Source: JAZDEU01 sp043808545 (GTDB taxonomy: Bacteria; Patescibacteriota; Patescibacteriia; JAZDEU01). From it: DNA of 25,293 nt. Of this stretch, positions 8,149-13,267 are shown piece after piece. The stretch is from the NCBI GenBank assembly GCA_043808545.1, contig JAZDEU010000042.1, forward strand, positions 1 to 25,293. The letters are read 5' to 3'. The translations under genes were made by a program, and so were the position numbers. The notes under the pieces were generated by a model that saw only the letters and a list, made by a program, of their open reading frames with translations, was not told where the DNA came from and searched no databases. The stretch's first letter is position 1, and each line of letters begins with the position of its first letter.

Positions 8149-9044
8149 ACACCATTTATATTTTTTATTTCAGACCACTTAAACACAGGTCCGTCTTTGC
8201 ACACATATTTTGAACCAATAGCGCAATGCTGGCATACGCCAACGCCGCAATGCATTCGGCGTTCTAATGACATATAAATATCCTCATCTTTAACGCCAAT
8301 CTTTTTTAATTCCTGTAAAACAAATTTAAACATTATAGGAGGACCGCATAAAATAGCAACCGGATTTTCTATAATTTTAACCTCTTGAAATAAAGTTGTA
8401 ATTAAACCAGCATGCCCTTTCCATCCCTTTTCTTCCTTATCCAGTGTGACGCGCATATCAATATATTTTTCCCAATCATCGTACTCATCTTTAAAAATCA
8501 TATCTTTCTGGCTTCTGACCCCGTAAAAAAGCTGCATCCACTTTACTCCCTCTCCTTTAGGAGACCTGCCTGCGCTGGCAGGGGGCTGGGGTGAGGTTAT
8601 ATTTTGCAGTAATTTTTTTCGTGTATTTCCGTGTTCATTTTCGCGTAAATTAACATATTTTAGTATAAGCGGTCTAAGCGGAATTAAACCAATCCCTCCC
8701 GCAATAAGAAGCAAATTTCTATTATTTTCAGGAAAAGTCCCAAGCCCATAAGGACCTCTTACCGTTAGCTTATCTCCTATCTTAAGCGAATGCATCTTTT
8801 TAGTCAACCTGCCAACATCCCTTACGCAAATTTGAAAAAAATCCTTTTGAATTCCGCAAGAACATGGCGCGAAAGGCGCTTCGCCAAATCCAGGAACCCC
8901 GATTTCCACTATCTGCCCATGCAAAGGATTAAATTTTTTCTGCTCTTTTTTATCCTCAAAAACAAGCGTAAAAAGTTTAATCTCCGCAGTTTCTTCTTTT
9001 ATGTCTTTTATTCTTACTGTCGTTGTTTTATATTGATTATGCAT
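8142..9044 (-). CDS. hydG: Sulfhydrogenase gamma subunit-like FAD/NAD(P) oxidoreductase (HydG/AsrB family)
   Basis: Flavoprotein that moves electrons between NAD(P)H and the FeS chain of cytoplasmic NiFe-hydrogenase (group 3b) or anaerobic sulfite reductase. FAD domain: about residues 1-105 (HGQIVEIGVPGFGEAPFAPCS; KIGDKLTVRGPYG). NAD(P) domain: LLLIAGGIGLIPLRPLI (about 110-126) and AILCGPPIMFKFV (about 231-243). C-terminal 2Fe-2S site: MHCGVGVCQHC-x8-C (about 264-285). An expansion of about 35 residues at 131-166 is encoded by two dispersed repeats in frame (NLRENEHGNTRK and SPQPPASAGRSPKGEG), which explains the length of 300 aa. It follows hydB on the same strand, separated by an inverted repeat. 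No hydD or hydA follows; the next gene is the S41 protease. HydG versus AsrB cannot be settled without the missing subunits. Confidence 0.85.
   Translation of the reverse strand: MHNQYKTTTVRIKDIKEETAEIKLFTLVFEDKKEQKKFNPLHGQIVEIGVPGFGEAPFAPCSCGIQKDFFQICVRDVGRLTKKMHSLKIGDKLTVRGPYGLGTFPENNRNLLLIAGGIGLIPLRPLILKYVNLRENEHGNTRKKLLQNITSPQPPASAGRSPKGEGVKWMQLFYGVRSQKDMIFKDEYDDWEKYIDMRVTLDKEEKGWKGHAGLITTLFQEVKIIENPVAILCGPPIMFKFVLQELKKIGVKDEDIYMSLERRMHCGVGVCQHCAIGSKYVCKDGPVFKWSEIKNINGVI
8548..8597. repeat. Nested palindromic element inside hydG
   Basis: The outer element ccctctcctttagga...ggctggggtgagg is a repeat of the same type as 9452-9485. Its centre is interrupted by a second palindrome, acctgcctgcgctggcaggg. 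The whole keeps the hydG frame and encodes SPQPP-ASAGR-SPKGEG. Confidence 0.8.
8617..8652. repeat. cgtgtatttccgtgttc word repeat inside hydG
   Basis: Three related words (ttcgtgta, ttccgtgttc, ttcgcgta) encode NLRENEHGNTRKK in frame. Related to the attcgcg words in the GT4 gene (4506) and dusB (23057). Confidence 0.5.
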
Positions 9045-9052
9045 AAAAAAAT

Positions 9053-9170
9053 CTCAAAAGTCAAAACTCAAAGCTCAAAAACACAACTTAAATCTAAAAA
9101 CTTTTCAAAACTCATCTATTTTTAAATTTTTGATTTGTAAATTTGAGTTTTGAGATTTGACTTTTGAGTT
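9053..9170. repeat. Word-repeat inverted repeat between hydB and hydG
   Basis: The left arm starts ctcaaaagtcaaaactcaaa; the right arm, read in reverse complement, starts aactcaaaagtcaaatctca. Pairing covers about 45 bp per arm with mismatches. The left arm begins 8 bp upstream of the hydG start codon, so the 5' region of hydG mRNA would be this hairpin. Confidence 0.7.
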
Positions 9171-9204
9171 ATCTTATTTTTTAAATATATTCTATTTTTT
9201 ATAT

Positions 9205-10323
9205 TTATACTTTATCTATTAATAAAATTTCTTTTATCACCTCCTTTATATCAATCCCTACTGGACAAACTTTAGCGCATCTTCCGCAACTGACACATCC
9301 AGCCACAGAAAGTTCCGCGGGAAACCGCGCGAATTTATGCTCATACCAATTAAATATTCTTTTCGCGGGATTTCTTAAAAACTTATGCCCGCCCGCAACT
9401 TCGCTAAACTCGCTATAAAAACAAGATGTCAAATTCCTCATCCTTACTACGCCCTCTCCTTTAGGAGAGGGTAGGGGTGAGGTTATCCCCCATTGAGGAC
9501 CTGCCTGCGCAGGCAGGGGGTAAGAGTGGTGTTCATCATCTAAACAAAAACAATAACACAAAGGACAAATTATAGAACATCTCCCGCATTCAATACACCT
9601 TTCTCCTAAATCCTTAAAAATCTTACTTTTTGAATTAAGTTTTTTCATTATGCCACTTATCTTAATAATACTAGGTTCAGTTCCCTCTTCTTTCACCAAA
9701 CCGGCAAATTGCACATTTTCATAATTAGAATATCCAAAATTATCTAATACCCTCTGCCCTTCTCTTGAACCAGTAAAAATTTTTATTTCATTATTTTGTG
9801 CGTCATTCTGAGCGTAGCGAAGAATCCCGACTTTGCTTTTATCATTTGTTAAAGTAAATTTTTCTTTTTCTTCAACAATAAAAATATCAAACTGCATATG
9901 TTCTAAAAAATCTTCTTCATAATGAACGGCAAAATTTCCTTTAAATTCTTCGGGCAATGAAATATACCCAACCGTTAAAATATTTTTCTTTCTATTCTGA
10001 TAATACAAATCTTTTTCAAAAATATGATTCAAAATACTGATCGCCTTCAAATCATGAAGAGTAATCCCAAAAAATATCATTTTCTCCCCCCCTTTACAAG
10101 GGGGGGCTAGGGGGGGTATTCTCTCTCCGTCACATCCTAAAACCTCATTATTCGGCAATAAAAACCTCTTAAATGAATGCAACGGAATAGAATTGCTTAA
10201 CTCAATATTTTCCACATCATCAATTTCATCAAAAATAAGATTATCATCTTCCCTTTTCGGTCCAATGACAATATTGCTCTTTTGCAAATATTTTATAAAA
10301 TTTTTCAATTGTTTAGAAGTCAT
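9205..10323 (-). CDS. hydB: Sulfhydrogenase beta subunit-like 4Fe-4S protein (HydB/AsrA family)
   Basis: Iron-sulfur electron-transfer subunit that pairs with HydG. Two C-terminal cluster motifs are clear: CIECGRCSIICPLCYCFC (about residues 242-259) and CVSCGRCAKVCPVGIDI (about 343-359). The N-terminal half has the family segments SFKRFLLPNNEVLG and FFGITLHDLKAISILNHIF; from memory the usual motif is G-V-R-P-C-D-L, so the Cys is His here, and the cysteines expected soon after are absent. Three kinds of dispersed repeats lie in frame: RIPPLAPPCKGGEK (about 69-80), GILRYAQND (about 165-175), and YPLPAQAG...SPLPSPKGEG (about 267-291), the last exactly between the two cluster motifs. These raise the length to 372 aa. 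Whether it still carries all its FeS centres is open. Confidence 0.83.
   Translation of the reverse strand: MTSKQLKNFIKYLQKSNIVIGPKREDDNLIFDEIDDVENIELSNSIPLHSFKRFLLPNNEVLGCDGERIPPLAPPCKGGEKMIFFGITLHDLKAISILNHIFEKDLYYQNRKKNILTVGYISLPEEFKGNFAVHYEEDFLEHMQFDIFIVEEKEKFTLTNDKSKVGILRYAQNDAQNNEIKIFTGSREGQRVLDNFGYSNYENVQFAGLVKEEGTEPSIIKISGIMKKLNSKSKIFKDLGERCIECGRCSIICPLCYCFCLDDEHHSYPLPAQAGPQWGITSPLPSPKGEGVVRMRNLTSCFYSEFSEVAGGHKFLRNPAKRIFNWYEHKFARFPAELSVAGCVSCGRCAKVCPVGIDIKEVIKEILLIDKV
9452..9523. repeat. Two adjacent palindromic elements in hydB, one with a nested palindrome
   Basis: Element 1, at 9452-9485 (ccctctcctttaggagaggg followed by taggggtgagg), is an uninterrupted copy of the hydG element. 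Element 2, at 9486-9523 (tcccccattgag...ggggtaag), is split by the perfect 18-bp palindrome cctgcctgcgcaggcagg at 9500-9517. Both are in frame in hydB. Confidence 0.85.
9801..9829. repeat. cgtcattctgagcg...gaagaatcccg repeat inside hydB
   Basis: A member of the widespread bacterial gtcattc.gagcgaag.gaatc repeat type, read in frame as GILRYAQND. A larger, palindromic member lies at 10504-10645. Confidence 0.75.
10085..10118. repeat. C7/G7 palindrome inside hydB
   Basis: ccccccctttacaaggggggg is followed by ctagggggggt; the hairpin has a 7-bp GC stem. In frame it encodes IPPLAPPCKGGEK. Same architecture as the dusB copy at 22721-22753. Confidence 0.8.
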
Positions 10324-10503
10324 ATTATGATAAAATTTTTAATTTCAAATTTTTAATTTCTAATAAATTTTTAATGATTTAATTTTTAACCGCAATTTTT
10401 AAAAATTTAAAAATAAATATTCAAAATTGTTTTGAAATTTGAAATTCTATATTACCATTCTATCATATCTTATCAAGCTTGACAATTTTTTCTAAACTTA
10501 GAC
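10324..10503. repeat. AT-rich word-repeat spacer upstream of hydB
   Basis: Non-coding. It contains repeated aatttttaatttc words and the motif aatttttaatgatttaattttt (10369-10391), which recurs with one or two changes at 14870-14893 and 20251-20275. No promoter or gene was recognised here. Confidence 0.45.
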
Positions 10504-10645
10504 TGTAGAAGAATCTTTTTTGTCATTCCGACCGAAGTGGAGGAATCTTAGATCACCTTTAACGCTGTTATTCTAAATGACGCGGAAGGCGCAATAACAG
10601 ATCCCTCGGCAAGCTCGGGATGACAAAAAAATATATTCTTCTACA
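10504..10645. mobile_element. MITE-like palindromic element, 142 bp
   Basis: Terminal inverted repeats: tgtagaagaat (10504-10514) and attcttctaca (10635-10645). Inside are tttttgtcattccgaccgaag on the left and its diverged complement on the right (gagctcgggatgacaaaaa type), then an inner pair ctgttatt/aataacag. The whole unit folds as one long imperfect hairpin. No coding capacity. It lies between the pheA terminator and hydB. No target-site duplication could be established by eye. Confidence 0.7.
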
Positions 10646-10672
10646 CCCTTAAACTACCTAATTTTTTAAAAT

Positions 10673-10710
10673 AAAAAAAAGGTGGTAAAGCAAATTTTGC
10701 CTACCACCTT
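10673..10710 (-). terminator. Intrinsic terminator of pheA
   Basis: On the minus strand aaggtggtaggc...gctttaccacctt forms a stem of about 10 bp, followed directly by eight U residues (plus-strand A run 10673-10680). It begins 8 nt after the pheA stop codon. Confidence 0.9.
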
Positions 10711-10717
10711 GTGAAAA

Positions 10718-11329
10718 TTAATTGCACATCCTCGGATATGACCCAAGTATTTTCATAAATGCGACTTTGTCTTCAATTTTTTTCAATGCTTCGGCAACTA
10801 CGGAGTCTTCTCTGTGTCCTTCACAGTCAATATAAAAAATGTAATCCCCAAGCTTTCCTAATAAACGAGATGCAATTTTCGTCAGATTAATATTTTTAAA
10901 TTTAAACTCTTCCAGTATCTCACACAAGATGCCCGGACGATTTGCTACTGGATAAACCACAAGGCTAGTTTTATCTCTCCCTGTCCTCTCGTTTGCATCA
11001 TCCTTTGCAAGAACGATAAACCTAGTTACATCTACATTTATAATTGAATCGCTAACAACATTGGAAATTTTCTTTATTGTATGACACCTGCGGGAAAATG
11101 CTACCTCTGCTTTGATATTTAAATCAAAATGAAAAAGAGCAACTAATGTATCATTCACTGACCCGTCAATTGAGTTTTCAATGGGAACTATCCCAAAATC
11201 CCCTTCTCCGGCTGCTGTCGCCTCAAAGACATCCCATACCGTAGGCTTGAAGATAATCTCAGCCTCTTTATGATATCCATTCACTGCCTGGCTGAATGTC
11301 CCCCTTGGTCCCAAGGTTGCAACTTTCAT
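10718..11329 (-). CDS. pheA: Prephenate dehydratase-like protein with ACT domain, internally shortened
   Basis: Prephenate dehydratase converts prephenate to phenylpyruvate in Phe synthesis; the ACT domain gives Phe feedback. Visible: N-lobe MKVATLGPRGTFSQAV (1-16) and GIVPIENSIDGSVNDTL (46-62), the TRF motif in VDVTRFIVL (about 99-107), then the ACT domain from KTSLVVYPVANRPGILCEIL with NLTKIASRLL and the end motif ILGSYP. The protein has 203 aa; the family usually has about 270-285. The gap falls between AEVAFSRRCH and VVSDSI, removing about 80-90 residues of the second catalytic lobe with no break in frame. So it may be catalytically impaired, or may act as a Phe-binding regulatory protein. 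It has a strong Shine-Dalgarno (aaggggg, 6 nt before ATG), unlike most genes here, and its own terminator. Transcription is predicted to pass through an attenuator (11408-11547). Confidence 0.85.
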   Translation of the reverse strand: MKVATLGPRGTFSQAVNGYHKEAEIIFKPTVWDVFEATAAGEGDFGIVPIENSIDGSVNDTLVALFHFDLNIKAEVAFSRRCHTIKKISNVVSDSIINVDVTRFIVLAKDDANERTGRDKTSLVVYPVANRPGILCEILEEFKFKNINLTKIASRLLGKLGDYIFYIDCEGHREDSVVAEALKKIEDKVAFMKILGSYPRMCN

Positions 11330-11407
11330 TTTCTTCCCCCTTATCTTTTGTGTTTAAAAATATTTTTCCCCAGCATCCGCGGATTCTTTTTTAAAAGAAC
11401 TTATAAC

Positions 11408-11435
11408 AAAAAACTGATCCCTTGTTGGAGACCAG
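11408..11435 (-). terminator. Attenuator terminator hairpin in the pheA leader
   Basis: On the minus strand CUGGUCUC (11435-11428), loop CAACAA, GGGAUCAG (11421-11414): an 8-bp stem with two G-U pairs, followed at once by UUUUUU (11413-11408). It lies about 80 nt upstream of the pheA start and downstream of the leader peptide, so it can only act inside the leader. Confidence 0.75.
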
Positions 11436-11492
11436 CTTTTGTATTTTCTTTGAATAATTTTATTTATTCAACACAAAATGCATGATCTCCAA
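11425..11492 (-). promoter_or_regulatory. Antiterminator pairing of the pheA attenuator
   Basis: Minus-strand segment 2, UUGGAGAUCA (11492-11483), pairs over 10 bp (one G-U) with segment 3, UGGUCUCCAA (11434-11425). This uses seven of the eight bases of the 5' arm of the terminator, so the two hairpins exclude each other. Segment 2 is codons 19-22 of the leader peptide, just downstream of its Phe/Tyr codons. A possible segment 1, UGGUCU (11535-11530), at codons 5-6, can pair with AGAUCA of segment 2. Further pairs (uugaauaa/uuauucaa and gcauuuugu/acaaaagc) extend the 2:3 hairpin. Confidence 0.7.
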
Positions 11493-11547
11493 GACCAGTA
11501 AAGTAAAAATAAAAACTAAACCAATTTTTAGACCAAACTTTTTGCAT
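11464..11547 (-). CDS. pheA leader peptide, 27 aa, aromatic-rich
   Basis: ATG at 11547-11545, UAA at 11466-11464. Nine of 27 residues are aromatic: W5, W9, F10, F12, Y13, F14, Y15, F16 and F24, with the core WFSFYFYF. The Phe codons are all UUU. The peptide ends TGLGDHAFCVE, and these codons include segment 2 of the attenuator. It starts about 2 nt after the predicted transcription start, so it would be translated from a leaderless mRNA. By analogy with enterobacterial pheA and trp leaders, a ribosome stalled at the Phe/Tyr codons would leave segment 2 free and allow pheA transcription. T-rich DNA yields Phe codons by chance, so the case rests on the combination with the hairpins, the promoter and the downstream gene. 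Confidence 0.7.
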   Translation of the reverse strand: MQKVWSKNWFSFYFYFTGLGDHAFCVE

Positions 11548-11555
11548 ATTAAAAT

Positions 11556-11583
11556 AGTATAGCATAAAAAAAATAAATGTCAA
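11556..11583 (-). promoter_or_regulatory. Sigma-70 promoter for the pheA leader
   Basis: On the minus strand TTGACA (11583-11578), a 16-bp spacer ending in TATGC, and TATACT (11561-11556), with an extended -10 (TG one base upstream). Predicted start is about 11549. It stands back to back with the rightward promoter at 11586-11614. Confidence 0.85.
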
Positions 11584-11585
11584 CC

Positions 11586-11614
11586 TTGCTTTTTTTATCA
11601 AAATATGCTATACT
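11586..11614 (+). promoter_or_regulatory. Sigma-70 promoter for the CAP-domain gene
   Basis: TTGCTT (11586-11591), 17-bp spacer, TATACT (11609-11614) with extended -10 TG. The 16-mer aaaatatgctatactt is identical to that in the pilin promoter (23545-23560). Predicted 5' UTR is about 215 nt and contains the repeat at 11736-11828. Confidence 0.8.
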
Positions 11615-11735
11615 TATAATATCAATAAAAATTATCCACATATTTGCTAAAAATGCGCCAAAAAACAAAAATTTTCCTCAAAATTAAGGAAAATATCTAA
11701 TTTGCAAATAAAGAAGCAAAAATCGCTCAAAATAA

Positions 11736-11828
11736 GCCTGTCTCGCCGAGCCAATGTGGGCAGAGCCAAGGCTTGACCAAAGGCCCTCGTTTCACCTTTG
11801 ACAAGCCGAAGCGGAAAGGCGGACGACA
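11736..11828. repeat. GC-rich composite palindrome in the 5' UTR of the CAP gene
   Basis: The stretch is markedly GC-richer than its surroundings. It holds pairs such as cttgaccaaagg/cctttgacaag and a gtctcgccgagccaatg...cagagccaagg block. It ends 9 bp before the ATG at 11838. A smaller hairpin, attttcct/aggaaaat, lies upstream in the AT-rich part at about 11670-11693. No convincing ORF. Confidence 0.55.
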
Positions 11829-11837
11829 AAAACAAAA

Positions 11838-12737
11838 ATGAACACTCAAACTTTTAAAAACTATATTATTTTAATAAGAAATACCGGTATGGAAGTAGGA
11901 TTTATTATCCTATTTTTTTTGTTGCCTTTTACAGCTTTAGCCGCCCCTATAACTAAGAATTTCATATTAGATTTAACAAATAAAGAAAGAATGAATGAAA
12001 ATCTTAATCCGTTGCAAGAAAATGAAAGATTAAGTCAAGCGGCAGAAAAAAAAGCGAAAGATATTTTAGATAAACAATATTTTGCGCATACAAACCCTGA
12101 CGGAAAACCTTTTTATGCTTGGATTGAAGATTCTGGCTATCATTACCTTTATGCAGGAGAAAATTTAGCTATTGATTTTAGTTCCGCGGAAGCCGTTATA
12201 GATGGATGGCTAAAAAGCCCGACTCACAGAGCAAATATCCTAAGCGATAACTACTCCGAAATAGGAATAAGCGTACGAGAAGGAACTTTTGAAAATCATC
12301 CTGCAATTATTGTTGTGCAAACATTCGGCAAGCCTTTTGTGGCAATAGAAAAATTAAAATATTATCCTTCTCTTGAAGAACTAACTTACAACACATTGGT
12401 AAAAGGCGCAAAAGAAGGAAAAAAGAAAACGCAAGCGCCTTTAAATAATATAACTGCTCTTGCGACTGATACTCCGATAACTCTTAATATGGAAAATGAA
12501 ATTATCCCAGAAACTTCTAACTTGCCGCAAGACAATAACGCAACAAAAATAGAAATTTCAAAAATAGACGAAAATAAAACTGCTATGCCATCCATAAGTT
12601 ACAACAGTTCAAATGATGATGCGAATTTCTCTGGATTTAATTTATTGCTTATCTTCTCAATATGCATAATTATTGTAAGCATTTACGGCAGTGTATTAGA
12701 AAAAATAAAATATTCATTTAATATAGCTCTCAGATAA
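11838..12737 (+). CDS. Secreted, membrane-anchored CAP (SCP/PR-1) domain protein
   Basis: A hydrophobic signal segment (VGFIILFFLLPFTALAAP, about residues 20-37) has a plausible cleavage site after ALA. The CAP domain is about 45-165: LDLTNKERMNENLNPLQEN, the CAP-type His in YFAHTNPDGKPFYAW, YAGENLAIDF, VIDGWLKSPTHRANIL and YSEIGISV. A Thr/Asn-rich linker (about 190-255) is followed by a C-terminal transmembrane helix (FNLLLIFSICIIIVSIYGSVL) and a basic tail, so the CAP domain would be tethered outside the cell. Bacterial CAP proteins are of uncertain activity. ATG 11838 follows the GC-rich repeat directly; the second ATG at 11889 (MEVGFIILFF) would give a more compact signal peptide and may be the true start. 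Confidence 0.9.
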   Translation: MNTQTFKNYIILIRNTGMEVGFIILFFLLPFTALAAPITKNFILDLTNKERMNENLNPLQENERLSQAAEKKAKDILDKQYFAHTNPDGKPFYAWIEDSGYHYLYAGENLAIDFSSAEAVIDGWLKSPTHRANILSDNYSEIGISVREGTFENHPAIIVVQTFGKPFVAIEKLKYYPSLEELTYNTLVKGAKEGKKKTQAPLNNITALATDTPITLNMENEIIPETSNLPQDNNATKIEISKIDENKTAMPSISYNSSNDDANFSGFNLLLIFSICIIIVSIYGSVLEKIKYSFNIALR

Positions 12738-12740
12738 ATT

Positions 12741-12752
12741 TTATGCTATAAT
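12741..12752 (+). promoter_or_regulatory. Extended -10 promoter for the PAP2-like gene
   Basis: ttatgcTATAAT, with TATAAT at 12747-12752 and the TG extension. The -35 region is poor. It overlaps the end of the CAP gene transcript and gives a start at about 12759, 34 nt before ATG 12793. Confidence 0.65.
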
Positions 12753-12792
12753 AAAATAGTTATTGTGCAAAATATTACTCAACAGTAAATTT

Positions 12793-13200
12793 ATGTTTTT
12801 CTACCAACTTTTAATAATCCCTGCAACTGCGGCAATAATCGCCCAAGGAATAAAATTAGCAACAGATAAAATAAAAGGAAATTTCACATGGCATCATTTA
12901 ATTCACGATTACGGTGGAATGCCATCATCTCATAGCGCGTTTGTTTCATCTTTAGCCGCGGAAATAGGTTTTACCCAAGGATTTAATTCTGCTATTTTCG
13001 TTTTTGCGCTTGTATTTGCGATTATCGTAATAAGAGATGCGAGCGGGTTAAGAAATTACCTAAGTAAAGCTAATCATGAAATAAATAAATTAAATAACAA
13101 TAATAATCTTAATGAAAAAATCGGACATAAACGGACGGAAATACTTATTGGATGTATACTGGGAATAGCGATAGCGGCAATCGGAGTATATCTAATGTAA
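12793..13200 (+). CDS. Divergent PAP2 family membrane protein (DUF212)
   Basis: Small integral-membrane protein of the divergent PAP2/DUF212 family, distantly related to lipid phosphatases. The start is set at ATG 12793 (MFFYQLLIIPATAAIIAQGIK); an upstream in-frame TTG at 12763 lies almost at the predicted transcription start and is less likely. Motifs: YGGMPSSHSAFVSSLA (PAP2-like Ser-His), VIRDASGLRNYLSKANHEIN and IGHKRTEILIGCILGIAIAAIGVYL. Three hydrophobic helices. The insert NNNNNLNEK sits in the loop before GHKRTE. Enzyme activity of this family is not established. It follows the CAP gene by 55 bp but has its own -10 element. Confidence 0.88.
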   Translation: MFFYQLLIIPATAAIIAQGIKLATDKIKGNFTWHHLIHDYGGMPSSHSAFVSSLAAEIGFTQGFNSAIFVFALVFAIIVIRDASGLRNYLSKANHEINKLNNNNNLNEKIGHKRTEILIGCILGIAIAAIGVYLM

Positions 13201-13225
13201 AATCACATCGCATTGCAACATTATC

Positions 13226-13248
13226 AAGACAGGTTTTAAACCTGTCTT
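13226..13248 (+). terminator. Terminator hairpin between PAP2-like gene and gpmI
   Basis: aagacagg-tttaaa-type palindrome, aagacaggttt/aaacctgtctt, followed by tacttttaat. Placed between convergent genes, it can serve the rightward gene. The U-tract is interrupted, so strength is uncertain. Confidence 0.6.
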
Positions 13249-13267
13249 TACTTTTAATCTGCCGTAT

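Noticed and set aside
9053..9170. Rho-independent terminator between hydB and hydG
   Set aside because: The arms are AT-rich and no U-run follows the stem in the transcribed direction; called a word-repeat inverted repeat instead.
11408..11499. T-box riboswitch for pheA
   Set aside because: No T-box core (AGGGUGGNACCGCG-like) or specifier-loop pattern; the leader peptide with paired hairpins explains the region better.
11647..11835. Minus-strand open frame of 62 codons upstream of the CAP gene
   Set aside because: It lies across the GC-rich palindromic repeat and the CAP 5' UTR; residues are repeat-derived and show no family.
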